The notes below the pieces were generated by a model. It searched no databases. It saw only the letters and a list, made by a program, of their open reading frames with translations, and had not been told where the DNA came from. From an uncultured Eubacteriales bacterium (GTDB lineage: Bacteria > Bacillota > Clostridia > Peptostreptococcales > Anaerovoracaceae): a DNA stretch of 20,481 nucleotides. Shown one piece after another: positions 1 to 6,794 of this stretch. The position numbers were made by a program, and so were the translations under genes. Position 1 is the stretch's first letter; every line of letters begins with the position of its first letter. The DNA lies in contig UQOC01000039.1 in assembly GCA_900542565.1 (NCBI GenBank), positions 1 through 20,481 of the forward strand, given 5' to 3'.

Positions 1-116
1 ACAGGGGAAAGCTTTTTACACGGTCCGCACCAAGGCGCCCAGAAATCAATGAGTACAGGTTTGCTACCTTCTATTATATTTGCGAACTGTTCTTTTTTCA
101 AATCAATTATATTCAT
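1..116 (-). CDS. trxA: Thioredoxin, N-terminal part (cut by window edge)
   Basis: Only the first 38 codons are in the window; the gene runs off the left edge. The translation begins [11 protein letters not shown] and contains [11 protein letters not shown], the thioredoxin active site WCGPC with the redox cysteines at residues 30 and 33, preceded by the usual beta-strand VLIDFWA. Thioredoxins are small cytoplasmic disulfide reductases recharged by thioredoxin reductase. The start ATG (114-116) has an AGGAG Shine-Dalgarno sequence just upstream (forward CTCCT at 125-129). The gene diverges from the Crp/Fnr regulator at 247, and the shared intergenic region carries a TGTGA-type operator. The family call is firm from the active site. 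The symbol is by similarity only, since the distal part and any fused domain are not visible. Confidence 0.9.
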   Translation of the reverse strand, partial: MNIIDLKKEQFANIIEGSKPVLIDFWAPWCGPCKKLSP

Positions 117-146
117 TTTATAAACTCCTTTCCTTTAACTGAAATG

Positions 147-188
147 ATCATATCATAATGATGGCCGGTTTTCCGTGACATTATCACA
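147..188 (-). promoter_or_regulatory. Thioredoxin promoter with Crp-like operator
   Basis: Reading the minus strand, the palindrome at 174-188 (TGTGA-N5-TCACG; forward CGTGA-N5-TCACA) is followed after exactly 21 nt by TATGAT (forward ATCATA, 147-152). There is no good -35 element, and the operator centre (181) lies about 41 bp upstream of the expected start, the position typical of class II Crp/Fnr activation. The rhodanese promoter has the same spacing and the same TATGATCA. The role of the local regulator is inferred. Confidence 0.6.
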
Positions 189-190
189 GA

Positions 191-219
191 TTGACATCTG
201 CTGCCCGGCAAATTATACT
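191..219 (+). promoter_or_regulatory. Promoter of the Crp/Fnr regulator gene
   Basis: TTGACA (191-196) and TATACT (214-219) are separated by 17 nt, close to the sigma-A consensus. The CGTGA-N5-TCACA operator (174-188) ends 2 nt before the -35, so binding there would affect this promoter as well as the divergent thioredoxin promoter; autoregulation is plausible. The SD GAAGGAGA lies at 235-242. Confidence 0.7.
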
Positions 220-246
220 TAGGTTATAAAGATCGAAGGAGATGCC

Positions 247-912
247 ATGGATTTTCAGGACTATTTTCCCTTGTGGCCAAAACTTAACAAGAGCCAGCAG
301 GAACGGATCAGAGCCAGCCTGTTTTACCGTGAGGTAAAAAAAGGCACTATCCTTCATGACGGTGCTCTTGACTGCACCGGTCTGTTCCTCATCAGAGACG
401 GACAGCTCAGGGCTTACATCTTGTCTGAAGAAGGGCGGGAGATCACCCTTTACCGTCTTTTTGAACGGGATATGTGCCTGCTTTCGGCTTCCTGCATCAT
501 GCATTCGATACAGTTTGAAGTGATGATCGCAGCAGAAAAGGATACTTCTATGTGGGTGATCCCGGCCGATGTATATAAGGCGGTCATGGAAGAGTCGGCT
601 GCTGCAGCCAATTATACCAACGAACTGATGGCTTCACGCTTTTCTGATGTCATGTGGCTGATCGAAGAAATAATGTGGAAAAGCCTCGACAAACGGATTG
701 GAAATTTCTTGCTGGAAGAGTCGGCCATTGAGGGCAGCAACCGCCTCCACACGACCCATGAGACCATTGCAAACCATCTGGGCACACACCGGGAGGTGGT
801 GACGAGGATGCTGCGCTATTTCCAAAACGAAGGTATGGTCAAGCTTGCTCGTGGCGTAGTGGAGATCACCGATGAAAAAAAGCTGGCTCAGATTTCGCGT
901 CTGCCTGAATAA
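247..912 (+). CDS. Crp/Fnr-family transcriptional regulator
   Basis: A 221-residue protein of standard Crp/Fnr length. Residues about 20-115 form the cyclic-nucleotide-type beta-barrel (GLFLIRDGQLRAYILSEEGRE), then a dimerisation helix, and residues about 150-215 a winged HTH. The recognition helix reads HREVVTRML, giving R182-E183-x-x-x-R187, the arrangement with which E. coli CRP contacts TGTGA (R180, E181, R185); FNR-type proteins use E-x-x-S-R for TTGAT. The FNR N-terminal cysteine cluster is absent; cysteines at about 43, 78 and 84 are scattered, so an iron-sulfur sensor is not indicated. Matching TGTGA-N5-TCACA sites precede the flanking thioredoxin and rhodanese genes, suggesting local control of sulfur or redox functions. 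Effector unknown. The last 25 bp overlap the convergent rhodanese gene. Confidence 0.88.
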   Translation: MDFQDYFPLWPKLNKSQQERIRASLFYREVKKGTILHDGALDCTGLFLIRDGQLRAYILSEEGREITLYRLFERDMCLLSASCIMHSIQFEVMIAAEKDTSMWVIPADVYKAVMEESAAAANYTNELMASRFSDVMWLIEEIMWKSLDKRIGNFLLEESAIEGSNRLHTTHETIANHLGTHREVVTRMLRYFQNEGMVKLARGVVEITDEKKLAQISRLPE

Positions 913-1208
913 GCGGCAATCCCGCCTATGTTGGAGACATCGGAATACCCCATATCCCGCAGCCTGTTGACAGCCTGACGGCTCCTGACGCCGGAATGGC
1001 AGTATACATAGAGGGGTGTGTCCCTGTCACTGATAATGCTGCTGGTATTACCGATAGACTGCAGAGGGATATTTTTGCTTCCTGGTATGTGGCCGTCCCT
1101 GTACTCTGCAGGTGTGCGCACATCTATGAGCACTGCGCCGGGTACGGATTTACACTCCTCAACCAGATGATCGATATCTTCCTGTCTGAAAAAATTCAAA
1201 AGTCCCAT
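888..1208 (-). CDS. Single-domain rhodanese-like sulfurtransferase
   Basis: A 106-residue protein spanning one rhodanese domain. The elements in order are VLIDVRTPAEYRDGHIPGSKNIP (residues 26-48, the conserved CH2A-type segment), LYVYCHSGVRSR with catalytic Cys70 in a six-residue loop, and GGIAAYSG near the C-terminus, where the usual GGIxxW tryptophan is tyrosine. Rhodaneses carry a persulfide on the cysteine and transfer sulfur to thiol acceptors, including thioredoxin, which fits the thioredoxin gene nearby. An AGGAGG Shine-Dalgarno site precedes the ATG (1206-1208). The 3' end overlaps the convergent regulator gene by 25 bp, with no separate terminator visible between them. Acceptor in vivo unknown. 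Confidence 0.9.
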   Translation of the reverse strand: MGLLNFFRQEDIDHLVEECKSVPGAVLIDVRTPAEYRDGHIPGSKNIPLQSIGNTSSIISDRDTPLYVYCHSGVRSRQAVNRLRDMGYSDVSNIGGIAAYSGRREI

Positions 1209-1240
1209 GACTGTCCTCCTAATATATTGATCATGCCATG

Positions 1241-1282
1241 ATCATAGTGCAAAGCAGCAGTCAGGTCTGTGATGATGTCACA
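1241..1282 (-). promoter_or_regulatory. Rhodanese promoter with Crp-like operator
   Basis: A perfect TGTGA-N5-TCACA palindrome lies at 1268-1282 (centre 1275). On the minus strand it is followed after 21 nt by TATGAT (forward ATCATA, 1241-1246), placing the operator near -41 of the expected start, in the -35 region, for which there is otherwise no good match. The -10 is itself part of a palindrome (1228-1244, TGATCATG-C-CATGATCA). The layout is the same as at the thioredoxin promoter. Confidence 0.65.
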
Positions 1283-1374
1283 TTAAGGAGAAAACAGAGG
1301 TTTTATCAGGCTTTTCTGAAAGAAAACATCATGGCTGTCAAGGACAGGCAGCTATGATCGCTGCTGATGCGGAC

Positions 1375-1403
1375 TTGATTTTGCGGGCAAGTGACGGTAA
1401 AAT
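1375..1403 (+). promoter_or_regulatory. Promoter for the small membrane protein gene
   Basis: TTGATT (1375-1380), a 17-nt spacer, then TAAAAT (1398-1403), 32 nt upstream of the ATG at 1436. It may also serve the RpiR-type gene, since only 45 nt separate the two genes. Confidence 0.55.
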
Positions 1404-1435
1404 GAATGAAACGGACTGAATTGGAGGAATATACA

Positions 1436-1606
1436 ATGGAAGAAACCAGAACCACAGTTGTCGAGAAGACAGTGAAAACAGGTATCACATTTGGCAGCGC
1501 ACTGGCCATGGTGATAAGCTACACCACATGGAGATCAGTGGGCTGGGCCATAATCCACGGACTAATGAGCTGGGTATATGTGATCTATTTCCTGCTGAAG
1601 TATTAA
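1436..1606 (+). CDS. Small membrane protein, 56 residues, unknown function
   Basis: The start is placed at ATG 1436 because TTGGAGGAAT (GGAGG at 1423-1427) is correctly spaced from it; an upstream in-frame ATG at 1406 lacks such a site. The product begins MEETRTTVVEKTVKTG and continues with a hydrophobic stretch (FGSALAMVISY), a short polar turn (TTWRSVGW), and a second hydrophobic stretch (AIIHGLMSWVYVIYFLLKY) reaching the C-terminus. Two short membrane passes or one hairpin are likely. Small proteins with a W-x-S-x-x-W-A-I-x-H-G-x-x-x-W-x-Y-V-I-Y core seem familiar from Firmicutes, but I know no assigned function. It lies 45 nt upstream of the RpiR-type regulator and may be cotranscribed with it. 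Confidence 0.7.
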   Translation: MEETRTTVVEKTVKTGITFGSALAMVISYTTWRSVGWAIIHGLMSWVYVIYFLLKY

Positions 1607-1651
1607 GGAAAAAATGCGGACAGCATAAATAAAAAAGAGAGAATATGTGGT

Positions 1652-2488
1652 ATGAATAAACAAAAAAACCTGAAACAAACAATTTTGCAGAAATTTGACG
1701 ACCTCCCAACTAAAGAAAAGAAGGTCGCCGAATATATAATAGATAACTACGACAACATATCCCATTTCAACAGCATAGAGCTTGCAGACGCCATAGGTGT
1801 AAGCGATACGACTGTGATACGGTTTTCCAAGAGGATCGGATTCAAGGGCTTTTCCCAGTTCAAGGACGAGCTGCGCTCAGAGGCCCTGCATGAGCGGCGT
1901 CCTTATGCTGTCATGCATGAGATGACCCTTGAAGCAGATAACGAAGTTGTTTCAAATTACATCTCATATGGCCGCAAGGATATGGATGATTTTCTGGGAA
2001 AACTTGATACAGGCTTGATAGATAAGATCGCCGACGAACTGCTCAATGCTCATATAGTATATTTGTTTGGGCTGGGCTGTGATCGTGTTGTATCTGAATT
2101 TTTGCTCAACTATCTGCCGCTGTGCGGAGTACGGTGCGTCAATATTTCGGAACAGGGGCTGAGCATGAGAGAAAAAGCGATGTTTATGCAGAACAACGAT
2201 CTTTTGTTCATTTCAAGTTCGCCTAAGCAGGAAGATGATGAATTCTGGCTGACAGAATATTGCAGCAGCAACGGGATACCTGTGATCCTGATGACTGACT
2301 CCGAGATCACGGCCCAGAAAATGGCCCCTATGTATACGGTCTATATAAAACCATCATATGAGACATTTTTCCATTCAAAGGTCATCCCTATGATGTTCTG
2401 TGACCTGATACTTCTTTCCATAAGCCGAAAGAACCCTTCTCGTGTGGAAAAAATGCTGAAAAAACATTATGAGATAAATGACATATAA
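1652..2488 (+). CDS. MurR/RpiR-family transcriptional regulator (HTH + SIS)
   Basis: A 278-residue protein with the two-domain RpiR layout. Residues about 5-80 form the N-terminal HTH (LPTKEKKVAEYIIDNYDNIS, then ELADAIGVSDTTVIRFSKRI and GFKGFSQFKDEL, a family signature). Residues about 120-260 form a SIS sugar-isomerase-type fold (HIVYLFGLGCDRVVSEF, LLFISSSPKQEDD, GIPVILMTDSE). In this family the SIS domain senses phosphosugars or related metabolites. Here the loop normally rich in small residues reads SSSPKQED, so a conventional phosphosugar ligand is uncertain. The Shine-Dalgarno site before ATG 1652 is weak (AGAGAGA). It converges on the YfcC-family carrier gene; RpiR proteins often control neighbouring transport or catabolic genes, so that carrier and the M20 hydrolase are possible targets (inference). 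Confidence 0.85.
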   Translation: MNKQKNLKQTILQKFDDLPTKEKKVAEYIIDNYDNISHFNSIELADAIGVSDTTVIRFSKRIGFKGFSQFKDELRSEALHERRPYAVMHEMTLEADNEVVSNYISYGRKDMDDFLGKLDTGLIDKIADELLNAHIVYLFGLGCDRVVSEFLLNYLPLCGVRCVNISEQGLSMREKAMFMQNNDLLFISSSPKQEDDEFWLTEYCSSNGIPVILMTDSEITAQKMAPMYTVYIKPSYETFFHSKVIPMMFCDLILLSISRKNPSRVEKMLKKHYEINDI

Positions 2489-2493
2489 AAACA

Positions 2494-2564
2494 GCTTTGC
2501 GAAAAAACAAACACCGCAGGACATTGGGATATATCAAGACGATGACCTGCGGTGTTTTCAAAGC
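2494..2564. terminator. Bidirectional intrinsic terminator
   Basis: A perfect 12-bp stem (2509-2520 with 2546-2557, 25-nt loop), extended by GCTTTG/CAAAGC (2494-2499 with 2559-2564). On the minus strand the stem is followed by GTTTTTT, a strong terminator for the carrier gene; on the plus strand only TTTT follows. It lies between convergent genes. Confidence 0.8.
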
Positions 2565-2580
2565 GTTATGAGTTAAGGGC

Positions 2581-3972
2581 TCAGGCGCCTATCAGGAGAC
2601 CGACTGACAGCACGGTCACTGTGATAAGTGTTATGATGCCCACGAGTGGCATTATGAACCTGAACCACTTGGCATAAGGTATTTTAGCCACTGCCAGAGC
2701 AGTGATCAGGATGCCCGAAGTCGGCGTAACTACGCTGATTATACCCTTGCCCAGATGGAAAGCTGTGATAGTCATCTGTACAGAGATATCCTGCAGGTCA
2801 CTAAGAGGACCGAGGATAGGCATAGTAAGCGCTGCAAGTCCTGAACCGGAAGGGATGAGTATAGACATGATACCTTCAAATATCATTACCAGATTGATAT
2901 ATAATACATCCGGCATACCATCAAGGAATTCGGCAGAAGAATAAAGGATGGTGTCTATGATGTTACCGTTTTGAGCGAGGACAACTATGGCCCTGGCTAA
3001 GCCAAGCACGAAGGCGGCAGAGATGACATCTGTCATGCCGCTTATGAATGATTCACAGATTTCACTCTGCTTGAGACCGCCTATGATGCCTCCGATGATC
3101 CCTACGGCCGTAAATACCATGGCTATGTCGCTGACATACCAGCCCAGTTCAAGTACGCCGTATACGATCAGTCCCATGCCGGCTAAAAACATCAGGAGAA
3201 CGATCAGGCGCCTTACTGTGAAATTGTGGATACTGTCAAAGTCGATGGTGAAATGATCCTTATTGGCCAGGTCGTATTCATATACTATGGAGCTTTCCGG
3301 CCTGGCTTTGACCTTGCGTGCATGGAGCATTACATAGATGATTCCGGTCAGCATGAGTATGACAAAGATAACAGTCCTGTAGCCTATTCCGGAGCCGGGA
3401 GCCAGCTGGGTGAGGGCCTGGGCTATGCCTACTGTGAACGGGTTGGTCGTTGACGCCATGAAGCCAAGTTCAGATGCTATGAAAACGACAGATACACCGG
3501 TGAGCGTATCATAACCCAGGGAACACATGAGAGGAACAAAGATCATGTAAAAAGGTATAAGCTCTTCGCCCATGCCGGCGATGGAACCTGCCAGGCCAAA
3601 TATCACCATGCAGACTGGTATCAATAGATATGCCCTGTGCTTGAGTTTTTTTACAGCAACGCCGATGGATGCTTCTATTGCGCCTGTTTTGTTGATAATT
3701 CCGAAGGAACCGCCAACTAATAATACGAAACCTATAATTTCAGCAGCGTCAACAAACCCGTCAATGGGGGAACGGAATATCTCGATAAAACCCTGGGGAT
3801 TTGCTTCGGCTTCGTGGTATGTCCCTGAAATGACCACTTCCCGGCCGTCAACTACTTCCCTGTCGTAGACGCCGCTTGGAATGAGCTATGTGGATACACC
3901 TGTAATGAGCACTAGTATAAAGATAAGAGTGTAGGTATGAGGGACCGAAAATTTTTTGAGCTTCTTTTTCAT
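2581..3972 (-). pseudogene. yfcC: YfcC-family carrier gene with in-frame TAG at codon 29
   Basis: From ATG 3970-3972, preceded by AGGAGG, the frame encodes MKKKLKKFSVPHTYTLIF, then a hydrophobic segment ending GVST, a TAG codon (3886-3888), and continues LIPSGVYDREVVDGREVV into a long polytopic protein ending at 2581. The total is 464 codons, normal for the YfcC/C4-dicarboxylate-like carrier family of the ion-transporter superfamily. In relatives this position is usually tryptophan (TW-I/L-IP-A/S-G), so TGG to TAG is a one-base change. A GTG at 3837 could start a 418-residue product lacking the first membrane helix. Later signatures include GSFGIINKTGA, GMGEELIPFYMIFVP, ASTTNPFTVGIAQA and VTPTSGILITALA. 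Substrates of the family include amino acids, peptides and dicarboxylates; here unknown. The adjacent M20 hydrolase suggests import of an amide or peptide. Confidence 0.8.
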
Positions 3973-4020
3973 AATTTTCCTCCTGTTCTTATTTTTGATT
4001 CGGCGAGCTCTTTTACATGC

Positions 4021-4049
4021 ATATTAGCATAAAGAAAATGGGATGTAAA
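4021..4049 (-). promoter_or_regulatory. Promoter of the YfcC-family gene
   Basis: On the minus strand TTTACA (forward 4044-4049), a 17-nt spacer and TAATAT (forward 4021-4026). The AT-rich tract 4050-4082 separates it from the divergent amidohydrolase promoter. An intact promoter and Shine-Dalgarno site suggest the interruption at codon 29 is recent. Confidence 0.65.
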
Positions 4050-4082
4050 GAATTTTTATATTTTATTTTATTAAAAAAGAAT

Positions 4083-4111
4083 TTGCATATTCTTTAATGA
4101 TGGTATATACT
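4083..4111 (+). promoter_or_regulatory. Promoter of the M20 amidohydrolase gene
   Basis: TTGCAT (4083-4088), a 17-nt spacer, TATACT (4106-4111), followed by a roughly 45-nt AT-rich leader and the Shine-Dalgarno GGAGG before ATG 4162. Confidence 0.65.
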
Positions 4112-4161
4112 GACTTTAAAATAAAAAAATATTTTTTGAAAATTTACGGAGGAAATGAAAT

Positions 4162-5370
4162 ATGACCGATAAAATGTTGAAAAAACAAGCATTTGAGGCG
4201 GCGGACCGTTTAATGGGAACTTTTGAGGAAATATCGGACTATGTATTCAAACATCCGGAGCTGGGAGGAGAAGAATTTGATTCGTCAAAATATCTTGCAG
4301 ACGAATTGCATTCATTTGGGTTTGCGGTGACCTTTCCTTATGAAGATCTTCCCACTGCATTTATAGCTTCCTACGGAGAGGATCCGGATGCGGATACCTT
4401 TGCTTTTGTAGCAGAATATGATGCTCTTCCGGGTTACGGGGAAGAAGGAGGCCCAGGCCATGCCTGTGGACATAACTGGATAGCGGCGGCGATGTGCGGA
4501 TGCGGGATAGTCCTTGCAGAGATTGCTGATAAACTGGGGATAAACATCCGTGTGATCGGAACGCCTGCTGAAGAAACCTTTGGCGCCAAATACGATATGA
4601 TAAAGGCAGGAGCATTTGACAATGTTGATTTTGCCATGCAGGCTCATCTTGACGAAGCGAATTGTGTGGAAACGGTGACTCTGGCCATGAATTCATTGGA
4701 ATTCGACTTTAAGGGGGTAGCTGCACATGCGGCCGCATTTCCCGAAAAAGGAGTAAATGCCCTGGATGGTGTGATCGCCATGTTCAACAGTATCAATGCG
4801 CTGAGGGAGCATACGACGGAAGACGCCAGGATCCACGGCATCATTACCCAAGGTGGAGTGGCGACCAATGTTGTGCCTGATTTTGCTCAATGCCGTTTTT
4901 CTTTCAGGGCTGCCGAAAAAAGCTACCTTGCTGAATTGCGTCAGCGCATACTGAATATAGCCAGAGGCGCTTCCTTGTGTACGGGAGCTTCGGTGGAATG
5001 GAGGGATATAGAAAATCCTTTCGATAATATGGTCAACCTCAAATCATTCGGTGAGACTGTCATTGATAATTTTGCCTTGGTCGGGGTCACGGATTTTGTT
5101 TCAAGGGAAGATTATCCATCTGCCGGGTCTTCTGACATTGGAAATGTCAGCCATGTCTGTCCAACTCTGTATGCGGAGCTTTCCCTGAGTCCGGAGGCTA
5201 TGTTCTGCGTACATGATGACAGTGCAATGCTTCTTGCAAATTCAGAGATCGCATACAAAAAGATGAACCAGACCATAAAGGCTTATTGCGGAGCAGTCAT
5301 AGATATTGCTTCTGATCCTGGACTTGCTGCCAAGATCAGGCAGGAATTCAAGGCGGCTGCAAAGGGCTGA
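4162..5370 (+). CDS. M20-family amidohydrolase (AbgB/ACY1L2-like)
   Basis: A 402-residue cytoplasmic metallohydrolase. The motif GHACGHN (Cys102, His104) matches the metal-binding segment of the amidohydrolase branch of M20; further ligands or catalytic residues are seen in GTPAEE (Glu137-Glu138), MQAHLD (His162) and the C-terminal CVHDDSA. The central segment from about residue 180 (FDFKGVAAHAAAFPEKGVNALD) is the lid/dimerisation domain, with the histidine typical of this branch. The family hydrolyses N-acyl amino acids or amide-linked conjugates such as p-aminobenzoyl-glutamate. The exact substrate cannot be read from sequence. Divergent from the YfcC-type carrier, a common pairing in which carrier and hydrolase act on the same compound. 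Strong GGAGG site before ATG. Confidence 0.85.
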   Translation: MTDKMLKKQAFEAADRLMGTFEEISDYVFKHPELGGEEFDSSKYLADELHSFGFAVTFPYEDLPTAFIASYGEDPDADTFAFVAEYDALPGYGEEGGPGHACGHNWIAAAMCGCGIVLAEIADKLGINIRVIGTPAEETFGAKYDMIKAGAFDNVDFAMQAHLDEANCVETVTLAMNSLEFDFKGVAAHAAAFPEKGVNALDGVIAMFNSINALREHTTEDARIHGIITQGGVATNVVPDFAQCRFSFRAAEKSYLAELRQRILNIARGASLCTGASVEWRDIENPFDNMVNLKSFGETVIDNFALVGVTDFVSREDYPSAGSSDIGNVSHVCPTLYAELSLSPEAMFCVHDDSAMLLANSEIAYKKMNQTIKAYCGAVIDIASDPGLAAKIRQEFKAAAKG

Positions 5371-5401
5371 CCGGAATCCATTGGCAAGGAGGGTAAAACA
5401 T

Positions 5402-6496
5402 ATGGCCAATATACATGATTACCTGCACTGGCGCGGCGATCTGACGACAGCACAGGCACCATTCAACGAAGTAGATGCTCTGATACTGGCTAAACTTGCC
5501 TACATACCATTTGAAGAAATCCGGCTGCGCCGGGGTTCGCTTCCCATCGCCATCGGCAATGCGGCAAAAGAGCTTTTGTCCTGGCCGGAAATAGAAAAGC
5601 ATGTCCACTTTGACGACGATGTGCAGATGCTGCAGGAGCTGGCCGAAAGCAGGAGGTTTTGCGGTATGCGCCTTTCAAACTATGTCAACCGCTTTGACGA
5701 GGAAAGCCAGACTCAATTTGCAGCCATCACCGTGCAGGTCGAAGACGGACTCAGATATATTTCATACAGAGGCACGGATTCTACTCTGGTGGGCTGGAAA
5801 GAAAATTTCAATATGACATTTACATTTCCGGTGCCGGCGCAGAAAAGCGCGCTGGACTATCTGGAGCAGACTGAAGATATGGGAAAAGGCAGTTTTATCC
5901 TGGGAGGACATTCCAAGGGAGGCAATCTGGCCATGTATGCGGCAGCTATGGCAGAGCCGGCAATTCAGTGCAGGATAGATACTGTATATAATTTTGATGG
6001 TCCGGGATTCGATGAAAAAATGCTCGATACGCCAGGCTATGAGCGGATTTGCGCAAAGATGAACACCTTCATTCCACAGGCTTCCATTGTGGGCCTGCTG
6101 CTTTTACACGAGGAAAAGTACATTGTCGTAAAAAGCACGGAAAAAACAGGCATCATGCAGCACGATATTTCTTCGTGGAAAGTGGAGCGCGACCATTTGT
6201 GCTATCTTGACAAGGTTACAAATGCCAGCCGTTTCATAGACCGAACATTAAAAGGCTGGGTTGCTGATGTGGATGTTGAGCGCAGGGAAAAGTTTATCGA
6301 TGCCCTTTATGATATAGTCAGCAAAACCAACGCTCACACATTGCATGACCTTGATGATAACTGGCTGGAATCGGCTGCGGTCATCCTGTCTACATATGGT
6401 TCCCTGGACGAAGATACAAGAAAAATGATAACCAGCATCCTTTCCCTGCTCATAAAAAATGCCAGAGAGAATATCAGACCGCTCCTGAAAGGATGA
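5402..6496 (+). CDS. Mbeg1-like (DUF2974) alpha/beta hydrolase
   Basis: The start is set at ATG 5402, preceded by AAGGAGGGT; the open frame extends 32 codons upstream but overlaps the hydrolase gene without a ribosome site. The 364-residue product matches the Mbeg1-like/DUF2974 family: an N-terminal segment ALILAKLAYIPFEEI, the middle strand YISYRGTDSTLVGWKENFNM, then GGHSKGGNLAMYAA with nucleophile Ser171 in G-x-S-x-G, and YNFDGPGFDE nearby. It has no signal peptide. Members are lipase-like serine hydrolases with no well-established substrate. It lies 31 nt after the amidohydrolase gene with its own ribosome site and may be cotranscribed, but no shared function is evident. Confidence 0.85.
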   Translation: MANIHDYLHWRGDLTTAQAPFNEVDALILAKLAYIPFEEIRLRRGSLPIAIGNAAKELLSWPEIEKHVHFDDDVQMLQELAESRRFCGMRLSNYVNRFDEESQTQFAAITVQVEDGLRYISYRGTDSTLVGWKENFNMTFTFPVPAQKSALDYLEQTEDMGKGSFILGGHSKGGNLAMYAAAMAEPAIQCRIDTVYNFDGPGFDEKMLDTPGYERICAKMNTFIPQASIVGLLLLHEEKYIVVKSTEKTGIMQHDISSWKVERDHLCYLDKVTNASRFIDRTLKGWVADVDVERREKFIDALYDIVSKTNAHTLHDLDDNWLESAAVILSTYGSLDEDTRKMITSILSLLIKNARENIRPLLKG

Positions 6497-6540
6497 ACAG
6501 ATAAAAAACAGTTAAGAAGACTGCATTATCATATTTGGAA

Positions 6541-6569
6541 TTGTCTTTACATCTGACATCTGTTATACT
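6541..6569 (+). promoter_or_regulatory. Promoter upstream of the 38-codon leader ORF
   Basis: TTGTCT (6541-6546), a 17-nt spacer and TATACT (6564-6569). It is the only convincing promoter between the DUF2974 gene and the 1364-residue gene, so transcripts of the latter probably pass through the leader ORF and terminator. Confidence 0.6.
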
Positions 6570-6601
6570 TTGTTTGAATACAGAAAATGAGAGGACCCTA
6601 T

Positions 6602-6718
6602 ATGTCCATGAAAAGATATTCCTATAAGGGAACAAACAAAGCAGAGATATTTGAGGACAGTTTACCGGAAAATACAATGAGGGATATGTTTGCGGCCCTG
6701 TACCGTCCTGTTTTTTGA
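6602..6718 (+). CDS. 38-residue leader peptide candidate
   Basis: ATG 6602 is preceded by AGAGGA (6590-6595) at good spacing and sits about 30 nt downstream of the promoter at 6541-6569. The peptide begins MSMKRYSYKGTNKAEIFEDS and ends AALYRPVF. It resembles nothing I know and has no run of one amino acid of the kind seen in classical biosynthetic leaders. Its TGA stop (6716-6718) lies inside the loop of the intrinsic terminator 6697-6740, so a terminating ribosome would cover part of the stem. It may be a true leader that couples translation to antitermination, or merely a remnant of a truncated gene ending in its own terminator. Confidence 0.45.
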   Translation: MSMKRYSYKGTNKAEIFEDSLPENTMRDMFAALYRPVF

Positions 6719-6740
6719 CAGATCGGTACAGGTTTTTTAT
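6697..6740 (+). terminator. Intrinsic terminator / possible attenuator
   Basis: A 9-bp perfect stem, CCTGTACCG (6697-6705) with CGGTACAGG (6724-6732), is followed directly by TTTTTTAT. The 18-nt loop holds a further CTGT/ACAG pairing and the stop codon of the upstream ORF. It is 55 nt before the ATG of the 1364-residue gene, with no obvious promoter in between. Confidence 0.75.
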
Positions 6741-6794
6741 TGCCGGGAAAATGCCGATAACCCGGAAAACGGCACAAGAGAGGAGAACGAGACC

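Noticed and set aside
1228..1244. Palindrome TGATCATG-C-CATGATCA as an independent operator
   Set aside because: Its right arm is the -10 TATGATCA shared with the thioredoxin promoter, where only one arm is present, so the symmetry may be incidental.
3886..3888. TAG as a recoded amino acid codon
   Set aside because: The position normally holds tryptophan, a one-base change explains it, and nothing else in the window suggests stop-codon recoding.
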